Positions 25,441 to 39,538 of a stretch of DNA of 64,000 bases are shown here, piece after piece. Positions within the stretch are counted from its first letter, which is position 1; each line of letters starts with the position of its first letter. Under the pieces are notes generated by a model that did no database searches, was not told the origin of the DNA, and saw only the letters and a list, made by a program, of their open reading frames with translations. The stretch comes from Agelaius tricolor. Its lineage: Eukaryota; Chordata; Aves; Passeriformes; Icteridae. The position numbers and the translations under genes are program-made. Location of the stretch: NCBI GenBank assembly GCA_023055355.1, contig JALJCS010000024.1, positions 6,339,501 through 6,403,500 of the forward strand, read 5' to 3'.

Positions 25441-26635
25441 CTGGTGGCACAGAAATTATCTCTGTGTGCAATACAGCAGAACAGAAAACCACTACATACA
25501 ATAGCACTGTTTTCATGCACAATTAGTGGAATTAATTAACTTTACTTACCTCTATGAAAGAAGATGGATCTGATACACTAAAATCATATTGCAGCAAAAT
25601 AAATGTTTAACCCTGAGCTTGAATGTTTTACTGAAGTTACTGGATTAAGTATATAATTAGTAAGAAATATATAGGAAGTATGTAATTAAGAAATTCCTAG
25701 TTAAAATTTATACCTATAAAGTGGTTGAAATCTCTTTTGTTCACAGAGCAATGCTGTTGCTTTAAGTATCATTCTACTAGATCAGTGTTGCAATCTCCAA
25801 ACTTTGAAGAGCAGATAAAGACTTGAAACTAACTTTTAACAAACACAAATATATTGAAGATCTAAAAAAGGCTGGAGACGTTTAAATTTAGCTAGAAGCT
25901 TTAGAATTCAGTCTGAATTTAGAAAGGATGTTTGGCGGCTGGGTCCCACAGATTTCAAAGAGTCCTAGGCACCTCAATGTCAGTAGAAATTGGGGTCCAA
26001 GTTTTGAGATAAAAGGGTTGGAAAAAGAAAAAAATGGGAAAAGAAAAAAACAGAAAACATGTTCCAACAGAGGGAGAAAGGAATAACAGCTTTTGGACAG
26101 GATATAGGTGCACAATATATGTTATGCTGGATCTAAGAGCATTTATAAGAAAATGTGGAAAAAACCTGAAGATATTCCAGAGTGTTAAAATATAAACTAA
26201 GAGTTACCGTTTAAATCCACTTATAAATCAAAAAGTTCCAGTAAAAAATAAAACATACATCAACATTAGTCATATGAAGTTTGAAAGACAGATATATTTA
26301 TGTCAGCTGCACAGCAACACAGAACCAGCACTGTCTGCAAAGAGCATAAGCTGAGAGGAGACATCTCAAGGCACCAAAGGCACAGAATAGTCATTGTCAC
26401 AGTAAGACTGTCAAGAAAAATTGTCTGGCACTTTAAAAAGAGAGAGGATTGCAGCCATCTAAATGCCATCACTGTCAGGCTGATGTGCATTTCAGAACAA
26501 TTCTTGTAGCATTTTGTTCTCAGTCACGCCAGGATCTGCACTGAGCTGCAAGAACACCAGTCTGGACAAGGTGCTAGAGGAAGAAATTCACCCAGACATC
26601 CAGGATGACATTTGCTGAGCTACTATAGATTTGTA

Positions 26636-26638
<3 letters not shown>

Positions 26639-26666
<28 letters not shown>
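26639..26666. repeat. Homopolymer T run (28 T)
   Basis: This is an uninterrupted run of 28 T. It could be the poly(A) tail of a minus-strand retrocopy, but the sequence to its right does not resemble any mRNA or LINE I know. Confidence 0.9.
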
Positions 26667-27306
26667 GACATCTAATTAATTTGGGTTTTCTTCCTGGGTC
26701 AGCAAATGACAAAATTATTTGATAAAGTACACGTTGCTAACAGCTAAGAGACTACTGTAGCTTCCTTAGAGAACTGTAACATCTAAGTTTGTCCATGTTA
26801 TCCATTTAAAGAACTATTAATATACAGAACAATTGCATAAAATACTAGGAAAATTAAAGCACAATATTAGCAAGGACATCTGGAAGGTCCCAGGGAAATG
26901 CAGTTCCCAGGAAGCAAAAAGAGGGGAATGAACAGCTACATAATTGTGTCAGATCATGCTCCACAGTGCAGGAGCACAGGCCATGCAAGGCAAAGCCCAG
27001 GATGGACTAAATCTTCCCTGAGCACTCTTCTTGAGTTATCTGTGCCAGGGTAATTATCAGCAGCAGCCTGTGAGCTTCAGTGTTCTCCATTCTGCAATAT
27101 CATCTTTCAAAAATGAAAATAGCATTAGTTTTCATTTAAACACTGTGATAGCCCTCTGTGTCAGTCCAGGGCTTGAACATACTGCCATTGAATAGAAGGA
27201 ATTCCTTATTTTACAGATGTTTAAGTTGCCTGTGTTTTAGTTCTACAAGATGACTAAGGCAGAAGCAGGTGAATTGAACTGCTCCAAACCAACCAAAAAT
27301 ACTTAA

Positions 27307-27525
27307 AGAATCTCCTGAGCTGGAAAGGACCCACAAGGATCAATTCCTGGGCCTGCACAGGACACCCCAAGAGTCACCCCAAGAGTCACACCATGTGCCT
27401 GGAAATGTTGTCCAAACGCTTCTTGAATTCTAGTCAGGCTTAGGGCTGTGACCACTGCCCTGGGGAGCCTGTTCCAGGGCCCAACCACCTCTCTGGGTGA
27501 AAGCTTTTTCCTAATTACCAATCTT
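27307..27525 (-). mobile_element. CR1 LINE 3' fragment (antisense)
   Basis: On the minus strand this shows the CR1 3' region ('gtccaaacgcttcttgaatt' and 'ccactgccctggggagcctg' on the plus strand), ending in 'gggtcctttccagctcagg'. It belongs to the same CR1 type as the LTR-interrupted copy at 19119-20055. A 12-base unit (caccccaagagt) is tandemly doubled at 27363-27386. Confidence 0.9.
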
Positions 27526-28264
27526 CTTTTTCCTTTATTATCCTTCAGAATTAAAGAAAAGACCTTGAAAGCACGAACCAAGTGCAACTTAAGAAAACAA
27601 AACAGACAAGCTAAGAAAACAAAAAGAAAATAAAAAGATTACTATTTACTACATGAAAGGTTTTTATTAGCTCCTGTAAGCATAATACAGGCAAGCTCCT
27701 CAGGGAGTGTTTTTGTAGTTTTCAATCCTAAAAGAAATATTATTCACACTCTTCAGTTGTATAAAAATGTCTCATTTATGAAAAGTGAGCTGTCTTTTGA
27801 AGGGAGACAAACTGTGGGTGGAATTCAGACCATCAATTTCAGGTATCTAACAATTACTTTTTGTCAGCCCAGTTTCCATCTAAGTGGTTTAATGATATCA
27901 TTTCATGTCTTAATTAGGATCTGATCACACTTCTAATGAACTGGAAACTTCTTATTATCTTTGAGGTGCTTCAACTGCCCTTGTTTGAGAGAGAGAGGGA
28001 CACAAAGCAAACAAGTAAATGGAGACACTTATATCAAGCACTGAAATCTTTAGTGCCTGGTTCAGAGCAAGTGAGGGAGTGCCAATACTGTGCTTAAATG
28101 TAAACATTAAAGTTCTCTATAGGTTAGTAGACAGACATAGGATCCACTGAGCCCCAAGAATTGAGGCATTTCTGACTATATACAGAACTACAGGGCATTA
28201 AACTGGTGGAGATTCTTCTGATTACATCTGATATCTGCCTGTTCCACCCACAGTGAAGGGAAGA

Positions 28265-28285
28265 TGGACCTTTTGGAAAGGTCCA
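28265..28285. repeat. Short perfect inverted repeat (9-bp stem, 3-base loop)
   Basis: TGGACCTTT, then TGG, then AAAGGTCCA form a perfect hairpin. The TGGACCTTTT half recurs at 28298-28307. It is too short for a miRNA precursor, and no U tract makes it a transcription stop. Confidence 0.7.
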
Positions 28286-29067
28286 CCATAGGAAATGTGG
28301 ACCTTTTGCATGGACCAAGGGGCAGGGGTCACAATGCTGCCATTTTGTAAAATAACCCAGTGATGAAACTATTCAGGTGGGAAATGGAAGGTTTGATTCC
28401 AGTCTCAGCACAGACAGGTCTAAATTTACAGTGTAGGGTACTAATGCTGGGCTTTTTAAATACAGATTTTAAACACAGAAGTTTCAAATGCAATACAGCT
28501 TAATGTAAAAATGCAGGTGTGTATGCATATGTACACACACACATGCACCCCTAAACATCAAATAGATATTCAGGAGAGCTGAATTTCATGCATTTCTTCC
28601 CAACTGAATACCATAAATGATAAATGGAATACCCTGGCTGATCCTGCCTTTGGTTCAAGGACTCAGTGCAAAAGATGGCTTAGAAAGCATTCACAACCAG
28701 GAACTCAAGATGTAGCATTAAGTGTTTCCAAGTTACATAAAGTTTGCAGCTCAGGCCTCTGATTTCCTAAATAACTTTTTCAAGAACTCATCCTCTGTAA
28801 AGAAAGTTACTCAGGTGCTGACTGAAGCCAATTCACAAGAGCTTCTAGGCTGATGACATACATGCATCTGTCTCCCTAGAAAAGGTAACTCAAGGCATGT
28901 AGGAAGTACAAGGAGAGTTGGGCATCATTTAGAAATAGCAGGTGGTTTTGGAAAGTGTGAAGAACATCTTGACTTATCTAGGACCTGGTCAAGACTTAGG
29001 CAGAATGGGTAACAGTGGATTTTTGCAAATTTTCTGCAGTTGTGAAGAAATGGCAGCAAACATTAAG

Positions 29068-29283
29068 ACTCAAAGTAAGGAAACACTTTTACACTGTGAG
29101 AGTGAGCAAGCACTGGCACAGGTTGCCCAGGGAGGCTGTGGAGCCTTGAAGAGCCCTTTCTCCAGCCCTGAAGACATTGAAAATCTGGACACAGACCTGG
29201 GCAAACAGCCCTGGTTGAACAGGAGGCTGGATCTGATGACCTCCAGAGGTCCTTCCCAATCTCTGCCATTCTCTGATTCTATA
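29068..29283 (+). mobile_element. CR1 LINE 3' end
   Basis: The plus-strand CR1 tail reads 'aaggaaacacttttacactg', 'actggcacaggttgcccagg', 'gaggctgtggagcc', 'gacctccagaggtccttccc' and a 'ctctgattct' end. It is 5'-truncated and has no intact ORF. The chance open frame 28942-29352 crosses it. Confidence 0.92.
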
Positions 29284-29650
29284 AATGTGATTTCAAATAA
29301 TAATGGAGTTTTAAAAATTTCATTGCAGTTATTCTCATCTCTGTCTATATAGTAAGAGAATTAGTTATTTCTAGTTAATTAGTTAATTAAAAAGTCCACT
29401 CAAAATTAGACATATGCTTCAGTTATATCAGCAGTAAAAAAATACAAAATCAGGCAATCTTTGTATATGGCAATGCAACTACATTAATTTCATAATTTTT
29501 ATACTGAGTAGATAATTTATTAATACTGGACAAAAACATAAATGCAATACTCTTACAAACTTTTACTCACCTTTATAATTTCATTCTACTTATATAAATG
29601 ATGAATAAAGTATAAATTTACAGTGGTTGGGTTTTTCGATAAATGCCTAC

Positions 29651-29733
29651 CTGCTCCATAAACCACAGAGTAAACAATACGCTTTGCTTGCTCTCTATCA
29701 CCATGTTTCACTTGTTCAATTGGAATCCCTTTC
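29651..29733 (-). CDS. POLN: POLN exon: O-helix (motif B, fingers)
   Basis: This 83-base exon encodes residues 85-111: [12 protein letters not shown], then [15 protein letters not shown]. It starts with the base that completes Trp84 and ends in phase 1 on a Gly codon. The acceptor is CTGTTTAG and the donor is GTAGGC. The O-helix binds the incoming nucleotide. R97, K101, Y105 and Y109 line up with Pol I R754, K758, F762 and Y766. Tyr at the 762 position is compatible with weak discrimination against dideoxynucleotides in this family. Arg102 occupies the position after the catalytic Lys, where human POLN carries a Lys that I recall being linked to its error signature. A 17.5-kb intron separates this exon from the motif A exon. 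Confidence 0.95.
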
Positions 29734-32700
29734 CTAAACAGACAAACAAAAATCATACATTTTCTGTTAAAATTAATTAGTTATCCCCACAGAAAACTTA
29801 TTTAAAGTCAATAATAATTTAATAACTACAAAATTGTAAGATATGGGCTTAAGGGCTTCTGTTTTCAGCCAGGAATGCACAACTTCTTTACAAATGTTCA
29901 TAGTAATAGTTCATAGGAAATTAAATTATTAATTTTAATTTTAATCTTCCCCTTTCCTTTTCAATTAAATTCTTGGTTAGGAAAAATCCTACTACTGTAT
30001 TACTAGTTTTTCAGATTGAGGAGGATTTAATAGTGGCTCTTGAGAAAAGTTAATTATTTCCAGCAGCAGCATTTCTTCAAGATGTGAGGGTCTAGAGACT
30101 CAAAGCAGAAGTCTGACCTAAAGCTTGTTTAAATAAGATTATTGTCAGGGCTTCACTAACAGAAATATCCAACCTTTTTTCAAGAAATGACTGATAGAAG
30201 CAAGCATTGCTTGCTCCATATGCCTTACAGAGCTCCACAATAGCAAGGCTCCATAAAACAGCAGCAGTGGCTGATTCTGAACTCAAGAGTGCATCCAGAT
30301 TACTCCCAGACAAGTGTCCTCCATCCCAGTTCCCATTCTCTCCCCACTGACATAAAACAGTCCTACAAAAATGCTAATGGATTTAGCAATGTGAAAAATG
30401 AAAAGCTATGACTCTGCAATCAAGTATGTGCCACCTATAGTTTTCCTTATCAAAATGCAGCTTCAGAAAGAATACTGAAATTATTAACAACTGAAAGCAC
30501 TGAAGAATATTGATCATTTGGTTTAAATGGAAGGGTGTTGGGGGAAATCATACACTCACTCTCTGAAAAAAAATACCTACAAAAATTGTTTTTGAAACAT
30601 GGAGATTAATTGCTATCAGAGATACTTGATGATCATTTGGGAAAAAAGTCTCCCCATGAGACTGTCAATTTTTTTCATGAGTCTGGTTGCATTTTTAAAA
30701 CCAAAGTTTTCTATGCTTTGCTATGAAAGCTTTTTTGTCATTAAAGATGTCTTGTTGTGAAGGTTTTAGCTGAGGAGCTTAGAGAAGATGGTGTATTTCT
30801 CTGAATCTTCTTCAAGGAAAGTCTTTCAACACTATTAAGACATTCAAACTTCTAGAAAATCAGCAGAGCCACAAATTTTTGCTTGCTTATCTCACACACT
30901 GATTTTAGCCAAGCCTATGCTCAGTGCTGATATAATTAGGCACTCTGAATGAGAAACAGGCAGACACTGGATGAAATCAGATTTAAGCAACTCTTTACAG
31001 CTGTACAGATTTTTGAAGAGGAAAAATAAAACTGAATATAATTTCCAGCCTTCATTGGACAAAAAGTCTTTGGTTTTGCAGAAGCTCACATTGTTCCTTT
31101 GACTACTACTAACTGCTCAAAGATAAAACAAAACTTTTCACTGCTCAGTTTAGTTGAGAAACAGGAGTAATTTAATAGTGTTTCCACCTGTAATGAAGAC
31201 TGTTCCCACTTAATCATTCTGCTAGTTTGAGACTCTTACAATTTACTTTCTTAGCTGGGGCAGGTCAAAAGTTCATGGATCTTTTTGAATACAATAGGTT
31301 GAGATTCCCAGTTGTACCTGAATACAAGGGCAAAGTGGCAATAAGAGCTAATAAGTGCAGAATTAGGAAACTAGACATTATTAAGGATTTCCTGAAACAA
31401 TCTCCAGCAGAAAGACTCCAGGAATTTCCTGAAGAACCTGGCAGGGAACTACACAGACACTTGAGAAAGCATTGATCCCAAGGGAAAATAGAATCTGGTA
31501 AGAGCAAATATCACCTTTCTGACATGCAACACTAAGACTGGGGAATGCTGAAACTGGGGAAACCCTAAAAATGTAATGCTGCTTTCCTAATACTGCATAA
31601 TTTGAACTAGAGGATTGGACAAGACAAGAAATGGGAGAACAGCAGCAGAATTTACTTGCAGATTTACTGAAGTCAGAGGCTAGAGACAGCTGAGGGCAGT
31701 GGGTACATCAGCTGCTCACTTCTCTGGAAAAGAAGGGCTACAACATAAAGGACACAGTGGGTAAGAACTGTGGAGACCTGTAGGGGAACATAGACATTCA
31801 TCAGGCCATGGTGCTGAGGGAGACACAAGGTGAGACTTGTTGGGAGGGACTGGTGCCTCTAGAGAAGTTTTAGCAGTGAAAGAAGACACCAGAACTGGAT
31901 TTGTGCACAATTAGAACTGCTGCTAGAACTTTGATGATGATATTGCATTACCCAAGCTTCAGCTTGGAGGGCTGACTGGAAAAAACAGAAATAGTCTCAT
32001 TGCTGTAATGATGACTGGTAGGGTCAGCAATCACAATAAAATCTTGCCTAACACAGTTATTGGTGCAGATGTACATGCATCATGTAATCATGGCAATCCA
32101 ACAGTCACTTAGCAATTCCTGGTCTGTGATTAGTCATGAAACACATGGAAAAAAAATAATTTCAGAGCCTTATCTTAAGTATTTCCTTCAATATAATGTT
32201 ACAACTAAAATGGTCAGTCAACACCTCTGAGCATGTCAGTGGGAAATGTGAGCACTGGACAGAGAGGCATTACATCTACCACTTCTAGTATTTGCAAATT
32301 TATGTACCACATGAAAGAATACATAATTATAAGGTATGAAATTGCCATATAAATCAAAACTGCTTGAGCAAACAGAAGTCATTAATCATAACTATTCTTT
32401 TTTCTTCCTATAAATGGGTTTTTTCTCTTTGTATTGACAATTATTGGCTTCTACTAGAGTGTTTGATTCCTTCTATAATTCAGAGAGGCATTCCTACGTT
32501 TGAGGTGAAGGTTGTTTATTCCTTTGAACAATAAAATTAAAGGGGAGATGTGCAGTTTCTCAGAACTGCAGCAGCCATGTTAGAAATCCCCAGTGGGCTT
32601 TCTGCTTTATCCTGTTTCCTTTACAAACTAATTTAGGTTTGTGATAATTGATTTGTTTTAATGGGTACTGTGAGAACCTATTTCATGATAAAATCTTTAT

Positions 32701-34807
32701 TTTGCCTTCGGACTCATCATGGAACACCCATAATATTGATAAAAAGACATTGTGATCTGCATAATTGCATAACAAGTTTTTAGCAAGCCATCCAGGGCAT
32801 GAAAATATTCAGTGCTGAAGTGTGGTATATGTAACATAGATCTTTTGTAGAAATGCATTTTTTTAAATAGACTTGAATCTGAAAAAGGAAGGTGAATGGG
32901 CATAAAGTAGTCTTATCTGCTGGGCAGTGACACTGAGGCTGTGACTCCAGCCCCGCCAGTGCTCTCTGTACAGCTGGAGTAAGAAGAAGACTGTAAATGC
33001 AATGTTATAGAAATTGATACAGACAAAAGCTTAGGAGGAAAAAGAATTTGCTGCAGATTTTGTTGTGGAAACAGCAAAATTCCTGAAGGCCTGCAGGAAA
33101 TAAATATGCAGTTACTAGTTCTAGCATGAAACATATTTTCCCATTTTAGTATACCCTTCTCATTACTCTCTCTCAAATATGCTGGGAAAAATTCAAGCTC
33201 ATAATCAGTATTTTCACCATCTTCAAATCTTCAAATGTGCAATATTTCACCTTCTGCATTCCTGTCCTTGCCTGCACACTTGTCTCAGGCTATTTCCACA
33301 TCTCTGATTTGTTTGTCCTTTACTTTGTTTAGCACTGATTTGCAAGTACTTTGCCTTACAGTACTTTATTTGATAGACATCTCTAAGGCTGAATAAAGAA
33401 CAGCCCTCAGTGCTGGAAGACATGCTCAGGTTGGCAAATCTCAGTATCCTAGGAAAGAGTTAGCAGAGCTAAACAATCTGGGAAGGTCTGTAAGAGCAGC
33501 AAACAACTTGCAGACAAAAATTGTAGTATATCTAACAAACACAGTGAGAGTACAGATACACAAAGTCTTTAAAATTGTGGCTCTAGTAAGAACTGGACTG
33601 TGTGTCTAAAAGTGAATAGCTGCCTAATTCTGAGAGTAAAAAACATGGAGAAAAAATTTTCTAGCAAACAGTGAAGAAGGATAACATGAAATTATGATTA
33701 AGAAACAAAGTTAAGATACGAAACAAAAGGAAGAATATATAATTTCTTATTTTTTAAGAGAAAATAATTTGAATATTATCATAATTTCTCCAAAATTCAC
33801 TATACATTTTCATTTATTAATGGGGTCTAATGGACACATCAAAGAGTTTCTACTGAATTCAGTCTTAAGTCTCTAATACATATGAACACCAAGTTTCTTT
33901 ATACCCAAAAAAGATACAGCAATCATAGCTGTAATTTTAACAAAGTTTAACTGTAAACTGGAACAGCACATTTAATACAGAGTAGATATCTCAATGGATT
34001 AATTTTTTACCTGTATAGAATACTAAAAAACTAACATGAATTTTAGTATACAGAAATGAGCTCACACAACATAAACACATAAAATACCCATTAAGATTAA
34101 AGAGGCCACAGGGCATAACATATGAGCAATGGCAAAATAAAACCTTGAGAACAGGTAGAAATGGGAGGAAATCAGTCTTAAAAGAATGCGATAAGACATT
34201 CCAGAATTTCTGGGAAACGCTGCGTGGGGACGGAAGGCAACTGTTTATGCACAGGAAAAGGCAGAACAAACTCCTCAAACACAATATCTGGCAGGCATGT
34301 GCTGCCTTGATCTGCATTACACTCCAGCCAAGCTATGCTCACTCATAATAGCCACAAACCCTTGGCTGCTCTCTTGCATCTGCCAATTCATCCCAGTCCA
34401 AGCTGTGAATTGTTGGTGTGGGAAATGAGATGGAGTGGCATTAAATTCATTTTATATGCGGTCATTAATGTCCAATGAATGAGTCAATGTATGAGTGAGT
34501 ACACATTTGTTCATCCGATGGCTCTTACAGCTTTTTATGTTTTCATCAGTGAACTATATAAATCTCATTTTCCATCACCTGTTGCTGTTTAATAGCAGAT
34601 GAGAGTTTTATATTCTGTAAGTTTGTGGCTGGAACTTGGTGTTGGGATATGAAATAGGTATGGACTCTTACATGATCAGAAAAATTAGAAAAGCCCAGTT
34701 TTACAGCAGTATCACCATTGGGTACATCATGTAAATTCTGAAAGTTCACTGTTTCAGTTTAGCAGACCTTATATCTGAGACAGTCAGAATACATATACTC
34801 TGTTTCA

Positions 34808-34850
34808 CATATATATATATTTATATTTATATAACAGAGATATATATATA
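34808..34850. repeat. AT dinucleotide-rich repeat
   Basis: Two (AT)n runs are separated by TTTATATTTATATAACAGAG. This is simple sequence, probably length-variable. Confidence 0.85.
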
Positions 34851-35410
34851 ACAAAGTATATGAGTATTCAAGACATACAGAAAAAAAATTGGCTACCTGT
34901 AACCCAGCTCATCCACTGCTAATGCAATGAGCAAGAATAAACAATTTTTTTGAAAGCTGCTATTCCATGACTCATGGAAAATGCTGACAAGGCTCAGACA
35001 TACTTTGTCTCAGATATTTGTAAGGTAATATGCAGAAGCTAACTTGGAATTACTTTTGCCTGGCTAATCTCTGCTACAAAATACAGAAAATGAAGAGGCT
35101 GGGAAACAGTTTCCCTGAAGACATTGTCATATCAAAATATATCACTACTTTTGTGTTGTATCAATCAAGAGCTAGACATAAGATATGTAAAATTAGCCCA
35201 TCTTTTTTCATACAGAAATGTAAAATGTATGGTTTCTATGCTTTCTATAACTATGAGGCATTAACACAACTATGTTCAAAAAAAAGTAATGAGATTATCT
35301 TTCACACAGGAGCATGGAGACAGCAGGATGAAAAATGAAATTTTTCTAGACTGCCCAGAAGAGTGGAAATACAGCTAAGATACTTATCTAAAAATAGGAA
35401 AGAAACCTCT

Positions 35411-35581
35411 CCCCAGAGAAGCTGTGGACTCCCTATTTCTGCAGGTGTTCACAGCCAGGCTGGATGGGCTCTGAGCATCCTGGCCTAGTGAAGGTGTCCC
35501 CTGCCCATGGTAGGGGGCTGTGACTATATAGTCTTCCAGGTCCCTCCCAACACAAACATTGTAGGATTCTAGGATTCTATG
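35411..35581 (+). mobile_element. CR1 LINE 3' end
   Basis: This plus-strand tail reads 'cccagagaagctgtggactc', 'gttcacagccaggctggatg', 'gaaggtgtcccctgcccatg' and ends in two 'ggattctat' octamer-like repeats. Confidence 0.92.
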
Positions 35582-38500
35582 AAAAAAAGCATCTACAAAG
35601 ACTAAAATGCAGACTAACATCTTGCCAGAAGGGAAGCAACAGGTCAAGAGTAACAGAAAGATAAACCTTTCTGTTGTAACCTAAGTATATATTAGTTTTT
35701 TGTTGCATTTTTTTATCTGTCACTTCTAAACACTTCTCATGTCTGATTCAAAGGTTATGGCAAATGCCTGTATTTGCAATTTTATCATTACCTGGTTTGC
35801 ATAAGTGAGATAAAAGGTTACAGAATAACACCAAGAAACTCCTCACAGCATAGGACACCAGATCCCTCACATCTCTTCCTCCTCACCTGAAGGGCAATAC
35901 ATAGTATTACATAGTATTACATTTATATCCATATATATTTAACCCTACCCTGGCATCAGGAGAGGCAGAGCTGTCTTGCAGGAGCCACTGCACATGCTGG
36001 AGGATCCCTGGCATGGATCTTCCACATAAATGTAAGGGTCATGTAATCATGGGTCAGAGGGGAGAGAGTCACAACACACAATTCAGGAGTTTAACATTGT
36101 GTTTCATTTAGTTAATAAGGTTTTTTTAAAGTTTTTATTTGTGTTCAGCTTCTTTGAATTAAAGACTACAGCTGTCAGCTTGATGTCCTCCTTCCCAGAC
36201 TACAGCCAACTCTAAAACATTTTTGTCATTTTGTCTCTTTTCCCTTTGGGTATGCCACCCTACCAAATTGTGGTTTAATTTCTTTTATATGTATTTAGCA
36301 CCAGGAAAATCTTTATAACCCCTGTAAAACACTTTTGCAAGAATCCAGAAGCACTTTAGCATTTTAAAACTTCTTCCAGTAGCTAATCATAAAATAATTT
36401 ATTTTGTGTGAGTAGCCTCTATAATCCACTGCATGAAGATTTATTTCATTAGTCCTCAGCCTCCTTTTAAAGAGCATGGTATCTAACTTTCATGTATTTT
36501 AAAGAAGATAAAGACATGACTTTGCAGTTTGCCATGAGGGTCAGAAGTCTTCTGTTGTTACATTTTAAAGTAGCAGGGAACCAGATAAAGCAATTGCAAC
36601 AAGGTTATGGCATAAATTATAGCTATCATCAGTAACGACTTGCTGAAAGATTAATCTGGGACTGAAGTGATCCATTATCTTTATGAAGATATTTACTGGC
36701 ATGTTGCTGTTTCAGGTATCAGATACTGAAGAGATAAATTAGATAGCACTTATTTTCAGTGCTCTTCATTAAAAAAGGACACTTAGAAGATTTTTCTGTA
36801 AAAATGCCCAATTCTGGACATATGTCAGCTGGAGCAGGAAGTCCCTGACACTGACATAGAGCACACCTTTACCCTGCAACCTTCACCTTGCCTCTCCTTC
36901 ACCCCTATAGGAAAAAAAGAAAAAGGGCTTTCACCTCACATATCCATAGTCTTTTTTTATTTCAAAGCCATGAGGGCAGTCTTATTTTAGGGTCTCTCTG
37001 GGTCTAGGAGCACAGAAGAGAAGGAAGTCAGGGTAACTAACTCCTCACATCAGGTGCTGGTGTGAGCATCAACAGTGATGGGCACCATCACTGAAAGAAC
37101 AAATAAATGTTAATGCATTAAGAGGTCTATGCAAACTGGGATGGCATAAAATTTCTCAGAGGCCATTTGTATAAAACAACAGGGATCAAATGCAAATTAA
37201 TGCCCTTGGAGTTCTTTCTTTACTTATCACAAATCACTTTTAAAGCTTTTCTTCAAGCAGCTTCAAATAGTTAAGACAGAACAGCAGCCATTTTGGGAGA
37301 TGACACAGGCAGCTGCAGCAGAGCATCAAATAATTACACATCTTGGACCTATCAAAAGTCTCAAAGAAATAGAGGGACCTTCAGAGCAGCCTTTAGATAA
37401 ATACTGGAAAAGTGAAACAGAAAGAACTGAGTTCTTAACATATAATCAAAAGATGATGTAATGCCATCTCAGATATTACACAGAACAAAATATAGAGTTA
37501 TCATATTGTTCCAACAATGTATAGTTTGCTCAGGAAAAATAGGCAGGGGAAGGAGGAGATGTCATATTACAACAAACTGCATCCACACAATACAGAAAAA
37601 AATTAAGACACAGACTTTGAAACATCTTGGCCGGGCAATCAAAAAAGGAAGAAATCAGTCATGCTATATATAAGGGTCTTGAACAAATTCTGCAGAGAGG
37701 GATAAGAAACTTCCTATCCCATCTTTTTCAATCTTCTCTATAAACACCTCTTTCAGCTTAAATTTCTGCTATGCCTTGGGTCAACACTGAACTAAAGGCA
37801 AAAGTAAAAGTGAAGAATGAATTGCCGTGACATTCTTGATTTCATCAAAATTTAGCTTGGCACTAGAGTTGAAGTTGAGTTAAATGAAATAAAAGGAAAT
37901 ATTTTACTGAGCTCTGGAGTGTGCTCATAAAACAGAGCATTTTATCAAAGTCACTCTAGAAGGACATGACTGTTTGGAGATAAGAGTTTCATACACAACA
38001 AAACCTTTCTATGAAATTAGCAAAGCCAAAAGTTATCAGACACCACAAAACAGCTGAGGACTATCCAGCCTCCTCAGAGCTTGCTTTCTCTCTAGTTTCT
38101 GTGTTAGTTGTGGTGGTGGCAATTGTAAAACTTTATTTTTCATTTACTCTAGAAGGCTAAGAAAGCATTTAATGTGCAATAATAATAAGCTCCCAATGTG
38201 ACCTAAAATTAGGCTGTCTGCTTAAACTTATAGTTAACTGCCTGATTTATTTAAAGCTTCTAAAACCAAAAGCCATTATGCTTCTTGAAGACTTTATTCC
38301 CTCTGCTTCATCTGCCAGTCTAAACTAAAGCCACAGCTGCACTTTTACAAGGTAGTGTAAAGTACAAGGTGAAATTTCCACAGGTTGTCATACAGACTGT
38401 CAGAGTGCAAAGTAAGACAAGTGTTAAATTTCATTAATATCAACTATTGCAAATGAGCTTTCAAAACACATAGAAATCTGTTTGCTGCAAAAGTGACACT

Positions 38501-39506
38501 GTTAAAATATTCCCCACCAACACTCATGAGGTGTTGAACTTGGAGCTTAAAACATTTTAAAACTCTGATTCTGAGAAGGCAAACTGAACATCTTCCCCTT
38601 TTACCACATACAGCAGCTGCAGGAGCCACAAGTGGTACAGCCTCACTCACAACTTCTTTACCAAACAAGTTATTAAATAGCAGATTCATAATGAAAAGTA
38701 CCTGTACATAGTACCTGTCCCTGAATTTGTGACTTGATTTGAAAGAGCATGCCTTCCCATTCAAACTGAAATTGTGTCTCTCTTAACAGCATATAAGAAA
38801 AAAATTACTGATTCCACACTTTTTATCAGTATCACTCTAAATAAAGGTACAAGATGAGAGATATCTTAGCTATTGATCAGAATAGAAATTATATATATAT
38901 AGCAAAAAATGCTTCTTCAGAATCTGTTTCACCAAAGGAAAGTAAGTAGAAGCCTTGAAACTAACTAAAAATTGTAACAGGATTAGAAAGCCAGCCAAAT
39001 TAATGTTAATGAAAGAAATGTTATATTAAACCTTAGTGAGTGTCCTAGAAGGCAGCACTGAGCTTAGGACCTCCTGATTTACAGTGAATCAATACAGGCT
39101 GAGTTACAGAACCAAACTTCAGAGCTGAAGGATCACAACAGTCACACACTTCTAAAGGGAGACTTCAGCAGAGATGCTCAGTTACACTTATTTAAGGGGG
39201 CTGTAACACACAGGAAAACTTTTCTCCACTCTCTTTAAAGGATAGTAGAAATAACCCTAAATACTCCCCAGTAAAGAGTAGACATAATTGTAATTTGTCT
39301 TAATACTGCAAAAGTTCCACCATTTTATATGTGCTCAGTGGCATGGAATGTCTCTTCTTCATTGCAACTCCAAAACCAAAGATTTTGCCATTTTTCAATG
39401 GATAAAGTGGAATGAATTAACTCAGATTCATTTCAGACTTGACATTAAGTTCATAAAAAGGGAAGAAATGAATGAATCCAAGAGACCCCATGTCCTAGAA
39501 GATTAG

Positions 39507-39538
39507 AAGTGTATGAAATAGCAAGTGTATGAAATAGC
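39507..39538. repeat. 16-bp tandem duplication
   Basis: AAGTGTATGAAATAGC is perfectly repeated head to tail (39507-39522 and 39523-39538). It is a short local slippage or duplication event in the intron. Confidence 0.9.

Larger units (their letters stand above)
25441..29650. other. POLN: POLN intron, 4.2 kb
   Basis: This intron contains a 28-base T run, an antisense CR1 fragment, a short perfect hairpin, and a plus-strand CR1 tail. No other gene is supported. Confidence 0.85.

Noticed and set aside
28265..28307. Hairpin considered as a microRNA precursor
   Set aside because: The stem is only 9 bp with a 3-base loop, far below the length of a miRNA hairpin.
30092..30313. 73-codon minus-strand frame with a hydrophobic stretch
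   Set aside because: It lies on the POLN sense strand but does not match POLN, has no fitting splice phases, and sits inside the large intron.
31227..31475. 82-codon plus-strand frame with many charged residues
   Set aside because: It looks protein-like at first glance (Lys/Glu/Arg-rich), but no family is recognised, no splice sites frame it, and it lies in a large intron. Chance is the simpler reading.
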